Positions 7,809-16,785 of a stretch of DNA of 64,000 nucleotides are shown here, piece by piece. Source of the stretch: an uncultured Clostridia bacterium. Lineage in GTDB: Bacteria > Bacillota > Clostridia > Christensenellales > UBA1242. Both the position numbers and the translations under genes were made by a program. Every line of letters starts with the position of its first letter. Position 1 is the stretch's first letter. The stretch spans positions 23,091 to 87,090 of the forward strand of contig CALWOV010000004.1 in assembly GCA_944383275.1 (NCBI GenBank), given 5' to 3'. The notes under the pieces are model-generated. The model did no database searches and had not been told where the DNA came from. It was given only the letters and a program-made list of their open reading frames with translations.

Positions 7809-8279
7809 TTGGAATTGATATTGAATTTTAATCATGTGTTTTTAGTTGAATTGGATGTAGCAATTAATAAGTTTACGAAAGGGTTGTTTGACTTTATTAC
7901 TGTAACCTTCTTTTTGGGAATACTTTTTTATAGTAATTTAGTGGTAAACTATGGACAGTTTCGAATATATGTTGTTGCTTCATTTTTATTGGCAATCTTT
8001 TTAAAGAGAATTTTATCTAAATTTTTATGGACAAAATGTATTAAAAGGTGCTATAATAACTTTAAAGAGAGATTCAATGAAAGAAGAAAAAAGATAATTA
8101 ACATATCTATTATTGTCGGACTTGTAGTGCTGATAGCGTGTGTGATTATAACCTCTATCGTTATATATAATCAAAATCAAAGTTATGATGATTTAAAAGA
8201 TGACAACGACCATATCTTAGACGTTTTAGACGACCAAGGAGATGGTGAAGAAGCAGTTGGAGAAGTCGATTATGAGTAA
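7809..8279 (+). CDS. Small membrane protein, possibly YabQ-like
   Basis: A 156-aa frame with no ATG; the start is TTG 7809 or a nearby TTG/GTG (7821, 7836), since TAA at 7797-7799 blocks extension. Hydrophobic segments lie near residues 25-45 and 52-66. The segment DFITVTFFLGILFYSNLVVNYG plus FRIYV recalls the core of the spore cortex protein YabQ. A third membrane segment (about 96-117) is followed by NQNQSYDDLKDDND, similar to the junction of DivIC/FtsB proteins, and an acidic tail. The YabQ N-terminal segment is missing. The stop overlaps the next start (ATGAGTAA). Confidence 0.5.
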   Translation: MELILNFNHVFLVELDVAINKFTKGLFDFITVTFFLGILFYSNLVVNYGQFRIYVVASFLLAIFLKRILSKFLWTKCIKRCYNNFKERFNERRKKIINISIIVGLVVLIACVIITSIVIYNQNQSYDDLKDDNDHILDVLDDQGDGEEAVGEVDYE

Positions 8280-8700
8280 CCAAAAGAAATATGATACTGC
8301 ATTTTATGAAAAAATAAAAGATGATGATAAATTAAATAAGGCAAATGAATTTCACAAATTGCGTACAGCATTTATGATTATAGAAAATAAGGTTTTATAT
8401 CTAACAAACAGTACTATGACACATTATGAGTGGGCTCAGTCTTTGGGACTAGCAATGAATTGTTTTGATGAAATAACTCGTGGGTTTGTTAATGATGGTT
8501 TTATTGTTTTTTATAAGGGCAACTTTGACTATGATGATAAAATCATAGAAGACGCAAATGCTTATGCTGGGAAAGTTGCCAAGCACTGCAAATTAAAATC
8601 AGCAAATGTTTATGTTGGTATGAAAATAGGCAAAATTGGAAAAAAATGGAGTCCGAATAAATATCTTTTTTCAATAGAAACCGAAAAAGAAAATATATAA
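8272..8700 (+). CDS. Hypothetical protein, 142 aa
   Basis: I start it at ATG 8272, which overlaps the upstream stop by eight bases and follows GGAG, in preference to an earlier in-frame GTG at 8242. The protein is soluble, with HKLRTAFMIIENKVLYLTNSTMTHYEWAQSLG in the first half and a basic C-terminus (MKIGKIGKKWSPNKYLF). No motif is recognised. It is translationally coupled to the small membrane protein, so the two probably act together. Confidence 0.65.
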   Translation: MSNQKKYDTAFYEKIKDDDKLNKANEFHKLRTAFMIIENKVLYLTNSTMTHYEWAQSLGLAMNCFDEITRGFVNDGFIVFYKGNFDYDDKIIEDANAYAGKVAKHCKLKSANVYVGMKIGKIGKKWSPNKYLFSIETEKENI

Positions 8701-8748
8701 ATTGATTTTTAATCAAAAAAATATTTAAATTTTCTTTATTAATATAAT

Positions 8749-9276
8749 TTATAATTTTAACTCTTCTACTGAATTTACGACATCGAAGCAAATTGCATTT
8801 TTAGCAAGCCCTAATTTAAAATTATTTTCAAATTGTTGTAAAATTGAATCGTAAAAACCTTTATAATTCACTAACACTATTTCGGCAGAATGTTCTTTTT
8901 GGCGTTTCGTTTCATTGCAATATAATAACTCTTCTAATGTTCCCGTTCCACCTGGCAATACTATAATTTTTTCACAAGTGATAATGCTGTTCAATCTAGC
9001 CATCTCATTATCTACAATTTTAATTTCAATATTATCACCAAGAAATTGTGTTAGTTTAGGAACATCATATTCTGCATATTTTGCAGGAATCACAAATTCA
9101 ACATTTTTAGATAATTTACTAAACTCACGCAGTGTTTCCCCCATTAATCCATTAAGACTACCACCCTGCACATATATGTGATTATTATTTGCTAAAATTT
9201 CTCCTAATTTTCTTGCCTGCTCACAAAAATCTTGTTCTTTAAAATCAAACATTCCAGCACAAACAAAGATACGCAT
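8749..9276 (-). CDS. LOG-family nucleotide phosphoribohydrolase-like protein
   Basis: A 175-aa Rossmann-fold protein of the TIGR00730/LOG family, which hydrolyses nucleoside 5'-monophosphates to base and ribose 5-phosphate. It shows VQGGSLNGLMGET (36-48), the catalytic Arg in MARLN (R94) and PGGTGTLEEL (108-117) with both Glu residues. The first loop has GGS instead of the usual GGG, a small deviation. Its start follows AAGGAG. It is a single gene flanked by non-coding AT-rich sequence. Confidence 0.88.
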   Translation of the reverse strand: MRIFVCAGMFDFKEQDFCEQARKLGEILANNNHIYVQGGSLNGLMGETLREFSKLSKNVEFVIPAKYAEYDVPKLTQFLGDNIEIKIVDNEMARLNSIITCEKIIVLPGGTGTLEELLYCNETKRQKEHSAEIVLVNYKGFYDSILQQFENNFKLGLAKNAICFDVVNSVEELKL

Positions 9277-9397
9277 TTTAATCTCCTTAAATAATATTTC
9301 AGTTTATTATATCATAATTTCTTAAATATTTAAAAGAAAAAATTTAATTAACTAAAGTTTATAAAAAAATTTTAATTTATAAAAAATTAAAATAATT

Positions 9398-9425
9398 AAG
9401 AGCCATTGTTTAATGGCTCTTTTTA
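9398..9425 (+). terminator. Orphan rho-independent terminator
   Basis: A 10-bp stem (AAGAGCCATT with AATGGCTCTT, loop GTTT) is followed by TTTTA on the plus strand. No rightward gene lies within 690 bp upstream, so it could end a small RNA or be a relic. Confidence 0.65.
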
Positions 9426-9921
9426 CTTTATATTGTAAATTTTTTACAAAGGAAATTAATAAATATTTATTAATGGCAAATAAAATAAATATTTATATAA
9501 AAATTATTTTGGGGTTATTTTAAATATAAATTTTAAATTTGAAAAATTTAAAAATTTATTTAATTTACTAATAATTAGTTAAATTTTTGTTTATTTTTTA
9601 TATAATGTTTAACATTTTATAATATTTTATCTTAAATAAAGATAAAATATGTTTTAAAATATTTGCAATTTTTTGTTTAATTTTTTGTTTTTAATTAGTT
9701 TATATGAAATAAAATTTTGATAAGGAAAAGTGTTTTATATTTTAAATTATTTTTATACATAATAATAAAAATTAAGTTAAATAAATCTATAAAATTATTT
9801 TATAGGAAGTTTATGCATAATTAAAAGATTACTTTTATAGTTACACAAACGACACTTTATTTGAATTATATTGTTAATACTTTAGTTTTATAGTTAATTT
9901 ATTTAACTGACTAAAAATTTA

Positions 9922-9973
9922 AAAATTGAAATTTTTAGAAATTAAGCGCTTTGCCACAAAAAATTTCAATTTT
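9922..9973. repeat. 15-bp inverted repeat
   Basis: AAAATTGAAATTTTT (9922-9936) and its exact complement (9959-9973) flank a 22-base loop containing AAGCGCTTTGCCAC. Similar AAATTTAAAAATT-type palindromes occur near 25095-25118, and AAATTTCAATTTTTATAA also occurs near 3836, suggesting dispersed degenerate copies. Confidence 0.5.
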
Positions 9974-10206
9974 TATAATCATTTTCCAAATAAATATCTA
10001 TCTTAATTTCAGGTGCCTATTAGCACTTACATACAAAACTTTTTTATTTATAAATTATGTATAGTAAAAGTTTTAATTAGTAAATTAAATAATTTTATTA
10101 AGAAACTAATATTTTGTCAAAATATTTTGAATTAAATATTTTTTATAGCAAAATAAAGTAAACTTTATGCTTGTATAAATTTGATAGTATATTTTTATAT
10201 TAAAAA

Positions 10207-10662
10207 CTATTTATATTCACATTTGAATTTTATTAAGGGTCTTTCAAGTTCATTTCCATATTCTTTTAAATCATTTAAAAGTTGCTCTTTAACTTCTGTA
10301 GGAAAAACATTATAATTTTTAAATTTAGAAAGTTGAATTAAAACAGGCTCGTATGAACCATATTTTTCTAAATTAATATTGGTATATTCTTCTGCATCTG
10401 TTTTATGAATTTTACCATCAATCCATTTACACACAAAAAAACCCTGTTTAGTATTCTTTTGAGTTATTTCATAAATCATATACAGTGGTTCAACATTAAT
10501 ACCAAATTCTTCTAAGACCTCTCGTTTACAACATTGTTCTGGCGTTTCATTTTCTTCAAGCCCACCACCCGGAAAAACATAAAATCTTTTACCTCGCTTT
10601 GTTCGTTTCATAAGCGCAATTTTATCATCTTTAATTATTATTCCCCTATATCTCTCTGTCAT
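10207..10662 (-). CDS. Nudix hydrolase
   Basis: A 151-aa protein with a complete Nudix box: G33-x5-E39-x7-R47-E-x-x-E51-E52 within PGGGLEENETPEQCCKREVL. The family hydrolyses nucleoside diphosphates linked to another moiety, using Mg2+ bound by the two Glu residues. The specific substrate cannot be read from sequence. The start follows AAAAGGGAAAA. It lies 56 bp downstream of the SGNH hydrolase gene on the same strand, so the pair may be co-transcribed. Confidence 0.9.
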   Translation of the reverse strand: MTERYRGIIIKDDKIALMKRTKRGKRFYVFPGGGLEENETPEQCCKREVLEEFGINVEPLYMIYEITQKNTKQGFFVCKWIDGKIHKTDAEEYTNINLEKYGSYEPVLIQLSKFKNYNVFPTEVKEQLLNDLKEYGNELERPLIKFKCEYK

Positions 10663-10718
10663 ATATTTTCCCTTTTGTATCTATTCATATTTAATTTATA
10701 ATTAGATTTATAAAAATT

Positions 10719-11426
10719 TTATTTCCAACCATCTATTTGTTCAATAATTATTTTAGCCATAAACTTATGCCCATCTGCATTAGGGTGAACACCATCTTCG
10801 CAAAGTAAATCTTTATAATCTCTGCACATTAAAAAGTTAGAACGAAAATCTATTAATTTACATTTATGTTTATTGGCGCACTTTGTTATTGCCATATTCA
10901 TTGCTTCTTGATATCTATAAATATTTGATATATCATTATTAAAAAATTCTAGAATTTTATTTGGGTCTGCCTTTTTTGATATTACGCTTGAAAAGTATCT
11001 TTCAGCATCAACAGGTGGAATTGAAGTTAAAATTACTGTAGTTTTCTTTTTTTGTAATTTTTGAATAATTTCGTCAAGAAGTTTTGTAAATTCTTCAACG
11101 GAAGTTTTTGAACTGTGTTTTTCGTTTGGCGTTTTTGCAACATCTTCCCAATCAAAATCAGCATCGTTACCACCTATTGACAAAACAACAATATTTTTAT
11201 CTCGGCGTCTAATTTCGTTTAAATAATTATCAATCAAGCCCTTTTCATAAATTCTTCTTAAAGTCTGCCCGTAAACAGATTGATTTTTAATTTCTGTCCC
11301 ATAGTGTTTTGCAACCAAATTTACAACATTATCAGATAATACTTTTATTTTACTGTTTTCAGAAACAATACCCTTTGGAACAGAATCGCCAAAAACTGTA
11401 ATTTTAAAATTTTTTGCTATCTGCAT
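10719..11426 (-). CDS. SGNH/GDSL-family hydrolase
   Basis: A 235-aa protein with the four SGNH blocks: GDS (13-15) carrying the nucleophile Ser15, an oxyanion Gly in the VYGQT segment, GGND (85-88), and DGVH (211-214) with the catalytic Asp and His. There is no signal peptide, so it should act in the cytoplasm as an esterase, lipase or deacetylase on an unknown substrate. The start follows TAGGAG. The Nudix gene lies just downstream. Confidence 0.85.
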   Translation of the reverse strand: MQIAKNFKITVFGDSVPKGIVSENSKIKVLSDNVVNLVAKHYGTEIKNQSVYGQTLRRIYEKGLIDNYLNEIRRRDKNIVVLSIGGNDADFDWEDVAKTPNEKHSSKTSVEEFTKLLDEIIQKLQKKKTTVILTSIPPVDAERYFSSVISKKADPNKILEFFNNDISNIYRYQEAMNMAITKCANKHKCKLIDFRSNFLMCRDYKDLLCEDGVHPNADGHKFMAKIIIEQIDGWK

Positions 11427-11744
11427 AATTTCTCCTATTTATTTCAATAAAACACTTAAATAAATATATAAAATATTTACTTTAATATTTTACTTTATAA
11501 AGTATTGCCAAAAATATTTATATCAAAATTATTAATTTAAAATTAAAAATATAATTTATAAAAAATGTTAAATTATATTGATTTCATATTAAAATTAAAA
11601 TATTTATTAAAATGTTTATTTTTATTTATTAAATTATAATTAGAAATAGAAAATTAAATTGTTAACATATTATTAATAGTTTTTTTAATATTATATAAAT
11701 TTTAACTAATTAATTATATTTACTTTTTATGTTTAATTTTTACA
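11427..11744. other. AT-rich intergenic region (318 bp)
   Basis: Between the DegV gene and the SGNH gene. Composition is over 85% A+T with no open frame carrying a ribosome binding site. I see no clear hairpin with a T-run and no promoter that I would defend. Confidence 0.45.
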
Positions 11745-12584
11745 TTACTCTTCATTAATATATATTATACCAACAGCATCTGTTCCACAATGAGTTGAAA
11801 TTGTAGCCCCTGCTTGTGATACATAAATATTTTGGAAGCCAGCATCTTTCATTAATTTCTTTAAATCTTCAATTAATTCAGGTTCTGCTGTTGTATAAGA
11901 AATAAAACCATATTTTAAATCTGGGTGATTATATTCAGCCAAGTTTTCTACAGCATATTTTTTAACAACGCTTTTAAAATCTCCACGATATTTTTTAGTT
12001 GAAATTACTTTGCCATTAACAACTTCTATTTTAGGTCTTATTTGTAAAAGGTTTGCACCTAAAAGTTGTAACATACTGCAACGTCCACCCTTTTTCAAAT
12101 ATTTAAGTTGTTTAACAACAAAACTAACTCTTACATTATCACGACGTAAAATAATATTTTTAACAATTTCTTCTGGGCTTAAACCCTTGTCTGCCATTTC
12201 TCTTGCATAGATGCAAAGTAATGCTAAACCTGTGCATAAAGTGTGAGTATCTATAACATAAATATTTTTCATTTTTTCGCCAACGCGAATTGCATTATTA
12301 CAAGCAGAACTTATTGTGCTTGAAATAGAAAGATGAACAACAGCATCATAATCTTTTAATAAATTTTCAAAATGTTGCTCGAACTGATATTCGTTTACAG
12401 CACTTGTTTGAGGAATATTACCTGTTTGGTCAACATAATCAAAAATTTCTTGTGTAGGAAACTCGCCATCATATTTAACTTCATTTCCAAAAGAAACACC
12501 AAATGGAACAGTTTTAATATCAAACTTTTCTAAAAGTTCTTTACTCATATCAACACTTGAATCTGTAGATATTGCAATTTTCAT
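11745..12584 (-). CDS. DegV family fatty-acid-binding protein
   Basis: A 279-aa DegV/FakB-type protein that presents a fatty acid to the FakA kinase. It shows STDSSVDMS near the start, VPFGVSFGN, the QTSAVN loop, HLSISSTISSACNNA and VVKQLKYLKKGGR, all typical of the family. A second, diverged DegV is encoded at 32552-33382. No fakA gene is in the window. The start follows AAAGGAG. Confidence 0.9.
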   Translation of the reverse strand: MKIAISTDSSVDMSKELLEKFDIKTVPFGVSFGNEVKYDGEFPTQEIFDYVDQTGNIPQTSAVNEYQFEQHFENLLKDYDAVVHLSISSTISSACNNAIRVGEKMKNIYVIDTHTLCTGLALLCIYAREMADKGLSPEEIVKNIILRRDNVRVSFVVKQLKYLKKGGRCSMLQLLGANLLQIRPKIEVVNGKVISTKKYRGDFKSVVKKYAVENLAEYNHPDLKYGFISYTTAEPELIEDLKKLMKDAGFQNIYVSQAGATISTHCGTDAVGIIYINEE

Positions 12585-12760
12585 TTTTAAAAACTCCTTT
12601 TTTGTTAAAAACTAAATATACTTTTATATTATATTGATAAAATTCAAAAAACACTACTGATTTTAAGCAATTTAATTATACGGATAAAATATGCAAAAGT
12701 AGAGTTATTTTTAACCAATTCTACTAATAGTAGAGTTATATTTAAATTGCTTGATTTTAG

Positions 12761-12790
12761 TTGATTTTTAACTGTAAAATAGTTTATAAT
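12761..12790 (+). promoter_or_regulatory. Promoter giving a leaderless Xre-membrane gene
   Basis: TTGATT (12761-12766) and a perfect TATAAT (12785-12790) are separated by 18 bp. The ATG follows the -10 box by six bases, and no ribosome binding site is present. Confidence 0.65.
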
Positions 12791-12796
12791 AACTTT

Positions 12797-13414
12797 ATGG
12801 AAGATATAAAGGAAGCAATAGCGCAAAATATTGTTAATTATAGAAAACGAGCAAAACTTACGCAAGTTGAACTTGCTGAAAAACTTAATTACTCGGATAA
12901 AGCAATTTCAAAGTGGGAGCGTGGCGAAGCAATTCCTGATATAGTGGTATTAAAAGAAATTGCTGACTTATTTGGAATAACGGTTGATGATTTATTAAAA
13001 AAGCCAAAACAAAGCAGTTTAAAAAAGCGTTTTCAAATACCACAGATATTAAAAAACAAGCGTGTTTTAATAACTGCATTTTCATTTATATTAGTTTGGT
13101 TAGTTGCAATTACAATATTTGTGTTTTTCACAATATTTGCTAAAAATGTTTATCCTATTTGGCTAGTTTTTATTTATGCCCTACCGGTTTCTTTTATTGT
13201 GCTTGTAGTTTTTGGTGCTATTTGGTGGAATCATATTTTTACATTTATTGCTGTGTCTGGTTTGATTTGGACAGTGTGTTTAGCAATTTATTTAACTTTT
13301 ACATCTCCAAAACTGTGGCTTATATTTTTAATTGCGATACCACTTCAAGTGTTAGCAGTTCTTTGGTTTTTAGTTTGGAAAAAGATGTTTAAAAAACCAA
13401 AAATAAAAGTTTAA
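12797..13414 (+). CDS. Xre-type HTH protein with C-terminal membrane domain
   Basis: From ATG 12797 the protein is 205 aa; an earlier in-frame ATG at 12761 lies upstream of the -10 box and is rejected. An HTH_3 domain (about 7-65: RAKLTQVELAEKLNYSDKAISKWERG) is followed by a basic linker and four hydrophobic segments (about 92-115, 122-143, 147-166, 173-194). This is the layout of membrane-tethered Xre regulators common in Clostridia, thought to sense envelope or membrane state. It diverges from the DegV gene. Confidence 0.85.
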   Translation: MEDIKEAIAQNIVNYRKRAKLTQVELAEKLNYSDKAISKWERGEAIPDIVVLKEIADLFGITVDDLLKKPKQSSLKKRFQIPQILKNKRVLITAFSFILVWLVAITIFVFFTIFAKNVYPIWLVFIYALPVSFIVLVVFGAIWWNHIFTFIAVSGLIWTVCLAIYLTFTSPKLWLIFLIAIPLQVLAVLWFLVWKKMFKKPKIKV

Positions 13415-13550
13415 CATAACAGGTTTTTACAAAGTTTATTTTTTAATTAATTTTATAATAAAGAAATTACTAATAACAAATAATAAGACAAAAACTTTAC
13501 TTAATAATAAACTTTACTTAAACCATCAATAATTGGGTGTGTATGATAAA

Positions 13551-13578
13551 AAAAGAAGACGAAAACTCGTCTTCTTTT
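13551..13578 (-). terminator. Terminator of hpf
   Basis: A 12-bp perfect stem (AAAAGAAGACGA with TCGTCTTCTTTT, 4-nt loop) lies 25 bases downstream of the hpf stop, with an A-run complement on the far side giving a T-run in the leftward transcript. Confidence 0.85.
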
Positions 13579-13603
13579 AACTTTTAACAACTACTGTAAA
13601 ACA

Positions 13604-14143
13604 TTAATCATAATCTGGTTCGATAATACCAAAGTCTCCTGCTCTACGGCGATACATAATGTTTACTTTGCCTGTTTCTTCATTTAAGTAAATATAGAAT
13701 GCGTGGTCACTGCTTTCAAGATTCATTTGAGCATCTTCAACTGAAAGTGGAACAATGTCAAATTTTTTAACTCTGCTTACGCCTGTTTTTTGTTGTGGGT
13801 GTTCTTCTTGGTCATCATAGTAAAGCCAATCGCGATTTATAATTGCTTGTTTTTTAAGTTTGTCTTTTAATTTGTCGCTGTATTTAACAAGTTGGCGTTC
13901 TACTTTTGGAAGAACAAGGTCTATATTTTGATACATACTGTCGCTTGCAACTTCCCCACGGAAAAGCACGCCTTTATCTTTAATAGTTAATTCCAAACGA
14001 CAAATGTCGTTTTCTTTACGGCAAAAAACCCTGATGTCAGCATCATCGCTGAAAAATCTTTCCATTCTGCCAATCTTTTTTTCAATTATATCTTTAAGTT
14101 TTTGGCTTACAGTATAATTTTTAGATGAAATTTGAATGTTCAT
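13604..14143 (-). CDS. hpf: Ribosome hibernation promoting factor, long form
   Basis: A 179-aa long-form HPF. Residues 1-95 form the ribosome-binding S30AE domain (MNIQISSKNYTVSQKLKDIIEKK, ELTIKDKG). Residues about 120-178 form the C-terminal dimerisation domain (KKFDIVPLSVEDAQMNLE, FYIYLNEETGKVNIMYRR) that joins two 70S ribosomes into 100S dimers. It follows clpC but has its own promoter in the 62-bp gap, fitting stress or stationary-phase expression. The start follows AAAAGGAG. Confidence 0.95.
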   Translation of the reverse strand: MNIQISSKNYTVSQKLKDIIEKKIGRMERFFSDDADIRVFCRKENDICRLELTIKDKGVLFRGEVASDSMYQNIDLVLPKVERQLVKYSDKLKDKLKKQAIINRDWLYYDDQEEHPQQKTGVSRVKKFDIVPLSVEDAQMNLESSDHAFYIYLNEETGKVNIMYRRRAGDFGIIEPDYD

Positions 14144-14171
14144 AATTATTCTCCTTTTTAATTCTGTTAAT

Positions 14172-14200
14172 ATTATAACATCAAAATATTAATATAGCAA
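14172..14200 (-). promoter_or_regulatory. Promoter of hpf
   Basis: On the minus strand, TTGCTA (14195-14200), a 17-bp spacer, and TATAAT (14172-14177) lie between clpC and hpf. This would let hpf be transcribed independently of the clpC operon. Confidence 0.65.
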
Positions 14201-14205
14201 TTAAA

Positions 14206-16677
14206 TTACGCTTTTGTGTTACTAACTTTTATTTTTAATGCGTTATCTTTTTCATCAATAGTAACTCTTGCACCACCATCTATTTTAGATGATAAAATTT
14301 CATCTGCTAGTTTATCTTCAATTTCTTGTTCTATAACTCTTCTTAATGGTCTTGCCCCCCATTCAGCATTATAGCCTTTATCTACAAGATATTTTAAAGC
14401 ATTTTCTGTGAATTTTAATTCAATTTGCTGTGCTTTTAATTTATTGGAAAGTTTAGTAATAAGAAGTTTTGCAATTCTAGCAAGTTGTGGTTTAGTTAAA
14501 GACTTAAATGTTACTATGCAATCTATTCTGTTTAAAAACTCTGGTTTAAATTGCTTTTTAATTGCTTCATTTAAGATTTTATCAGCCTCTTCATCTAGTT
14601 TTGCAATTTTAAGTTCATCATCTGTTGATTCAAATGCTAATCTATTCTTTTTATATGCTGGGTCTGACACACCGGCATTACTTGTCATTATAATTATTGT
14701 GTTTTTAAAATCTACCGTTCTGCCGTGACTATCGGTAAGCCTACCATCGTCCATAACTTGTAAGAGAATGTTGAACACATCTTGATGTGCTTTTTCTATT
14801 TCATCAAACAAAACAACAGAATATGGTTTTCTTCTTACTTGCTCGGTTAATTGCCCACCATCATCGTGGCCAATATATCCTGGTGGAGAACCAATTAATT
14901 TACTTACCGAGTGTGCTTCCATATATTCACTCATATCTAAACGAATAATTTGGTTTTCATTATCAAACATTGCTTCTGCAAGTGCTTTACTAAGTTCTGT
15001 TTTACCAACACCTGTTGGACCTAAGAATAAAAAGGTTCCAATTGGTCTGTTTGGGTCTTTTAAACCAGCACGAGCACGCCTTATGGCTTTACTTACAACT
15101 TCAACTGCTTTATCTTGACCAATAACTCGTTGATGTATAATATTTTCTAACCCTAACAATTTATCTCTTTCTGTTGCAGTAAGTTTAGTAACAGGTATGT
15201 GCGTCCACGCACTTACAACACGGGCTATGTCATCAAACCCAATAGTTGTTGCATTATGTTGCATATCTTTATTTGCTTCTTTTTGATATTGCTCTAACTC
15301 TTCTTGTATTTTTTGTATTTGGTCTCGAATTGATGCTGCTTTTTCAAAGTTTTGAGCAATAACGGCTTCTTTTTTGTCATTTTCAAGTCTAGTTAATTCA
15401 TCTTGCTTTTCTTTTATAGGTGCAGGTGTAACTGTGCCACTTACTTTTGCTCTTGAACTTGCTTCATCAATTAAGTCGATTGCTTTATCTGGCAAACTTC
15501 GATTTGTTATATACCTTTCACTTAAAGTTGCAGCAGCTTCGATTGCTTCATCACTTATTTTTACTTTATGGAAGGCTTCATAAGAATCACGAATGCCTTT
15601 TAAAATTTCAATAGTTTGTTCAACTGTTGGTGGATTAACTAAAACAGGTTGAAATCTTCTTTCTAGCGCTTTATCTTTTTCGATAAATTTTCTATACTCA
15701 TCTGTTGTTGTTGCACCAATAGTTTGCAATTCACCACGAGCAAGATATGGCTTTAACATATCTGCAGGGCTTATTTCGCCTTTTTCACTTCCTGCTTGTG
15801 CTAGGGTGTGCAATTCGTCAATAAATACAATTATATTTTTTTGACTAATTATTGTTTCAATGGCAGATTTAAGTTTTTCTTCCATACTGCCACGATATTT
15901 TGTTCCAGCCATTAACGAGCCAATTTCCCAAGAATAAATAATTTTATTTTTCAATAATTCTGGAACATTACCATTAACTATTGCCTGTGCAAGCCCTTCA
16001 ACAACTGCACTTTTACCAACACCAGCCTCGCCAATTAGAACAGGGTTGTTTTTTGTTTTTCTACATAATATTTCAATTAATCGTTCAGTTTCTGCTTCCC
16101 TGCCGATAATTGGGTCTATTTTATTTTCTTTTGCTTTTTGGGTTAAATCGATTCCCATATCAAGTAACTCTTTTGGAAGAGAACTTCCCGACTGACTGTC
16201 TGATGAACGAGATGTGGTTTCATCACTTCCAACAGAATCACGCAAAGCATCAACAACTTCATCTCGAAGTTTATTGATATTAACATTAAAGCCACGAGTT
16301 AACATTGTAACAGCAATACAATCTGAACTTGATAGTAGTGCAAGCATAATGTGTTCTGTTCCAATAAAATCGTGCCCTAATTGATTTGCAACTGCTTGAC
16401 CTACGCGCAATATTTCTTTAACTCGTGGAGTTACTTCAATATCGCCAAAGCCAATGCTGTTGCCTTTATCTATACTTTCATCAAAAAGTTGCAAATAAGT
16501 TTGCTGTGTAACACCATACTTTGCAAGCAATTTACTTGATAAACATTCTTCAACAGAAATAATACCAAACAATAGGTGTTCTGTGCCTAATTCATCGTGT
16601 CCACTTTGAACAGCAAGTTCACTTGCATTTTGTAAAACTTTTTGAACAAGTCTTGTAAATCCGTGTGATTGATACAT
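14206..16677 (-). CDS. clpC: ATP-dependent Clp protease ATPase subunit ClpC
   Basis: An 823-aa Hsp100 unfoldase that feeds proteins to ClpP. It has the double Clp N domain (1-150), the first AAA+ module with Walker A GEAGVGKS (216-223), a middle region with a UVR-like segment (EAVIAQNFEKAASIRDQIQ), and the second AAA+ module with GPTGVGKT and LFDEIEKAH. In Bacilli it degrades proteins marked with phospho-arginine by McsB. It is last in the mtaD-mcsA-mcsB-clpC run, separated from mcsB by a 108-bp gap with a folded element. No CtsR gene or CtsR-type heptanucleotide repeat was seen nearby. Confidence 0.97.
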   Translation of the reverse strand: MYQSHGFTRLVQKVLQNASELAVQSGHDELGTEHLLFGIISVEECLSSKLLAKYGVTQQTYLQLFDESIDKGNSIGFGDIEVTPRVKEILRVGQAVANQLGHDFIGTEHIMLALLSSSDCIAVTMLTRGFNVNINKLRDEVVDALRDSVGSDETTSRSSDSQSGSSLPKELLDMGIDLTQKAKENKIDPIIGREAETERLIEILCRKTKNNPVLIGEAGVGKSAVVEGLAQAIVNGNVPELLKNKIIYSWEIGSLMAGTKYRGSMEEKLKSAIETIISQKNIIVFIDELHTLAQAGSEKGEISPADMLKPYLARGELQTIGATTTDEYRKFIEKDKALERRFQPVLVNPPTVEQTIEILKGIRDSYEAFHKVKISDEAIEAAATLSERYITNRSLPDKAIDLIDEASSRAKVSGTVTPAPIKEKQDELTRLENDKKEAVIAQNFEKAASIRDQIQKIQEELEQYQKEANKDMQHNATTIGFDDIARVVSAWTHIPVTKLTATERDKLLGLENIIHQRVIGQDKAVEVVSKAIRRARAGLKDPNRPIGTFLFLGPTGVGKTELSKALAEAMFDNENQIIRLDMSEYMEAHSVSKLIGSPPGYIGHDDGGQLTEQVRRKPYSVVLFDEIEKAHQDVFNILLQVMDDGRLTDSHGRTVDFKNTIIIMTSNAGVSDPAYKKNRLAFESTDDELKIAKLDEEADKILNEAIKKQFKPEFLNRIDCIVTFKSLTKPQLARIAKLLITKLSNKLKAQQIELKFTENALKYLVDKGYNAEWGARPLRRVIEQEIEDKLADEILSSKIDGGARVTIDEKDNALKIKVSNTKA

Positions 16678-16701
16678 ATTTTCTCCTTTTATTTAACCGG
16701 A

Positions 16702-16778
16702 GCAACGCTTTGTGGCAATTTTGCCACGAAGTGCCATTTAGTACTTTTAAAGGCTTTTCAAAGCCTTTAAAGCGTTGC
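16702..16778 (-). ncRNA. Multi-hairpin element between mcsB and clpC
   Basis: An outer 10-bp stem (GCAACGCTTT 16702-16711 with AAAGCGTTGC 16769-16778) closes three inner hairpins: GTGGCA/TGCCAC (16712-16727), AAGT/ACTT around 16729-16746, and AAAGGCTTT/AAAGCCTTT (16749-16768). Nearly every base is paired, forming a branched fold, and the pairing works on either strand. There is no T-run, so it is not a simple terminator. It could be a mobile palindromic element or an mRNA processing or stability element. Confidence 0.5.
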
Positions 16779-16785
16779 GACCTTG

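Larger units (their letters stand above)
9277..10206. other. Non-coding AT-rich region (930 bp)
   Basis: No gene with a ribosome binding site is seen on either strand. The region holds a rightward hairpin terminator (9398-9425), a 15-bp inverted repeat (9922-9973), and a phrase GGTGCCTATTAGCACTTA (from 10012) that resembles part of the folded element between mcsB and clpC. It looks like decayed repeat or former genic DNA. Confidence 0.5.

Noticed and set aside
7628..7831. A frame overlapping tRNA-Leu and its terminator.
   Set aside because: It is contained in RNA and terminator sequence and has no ribosome binding site.
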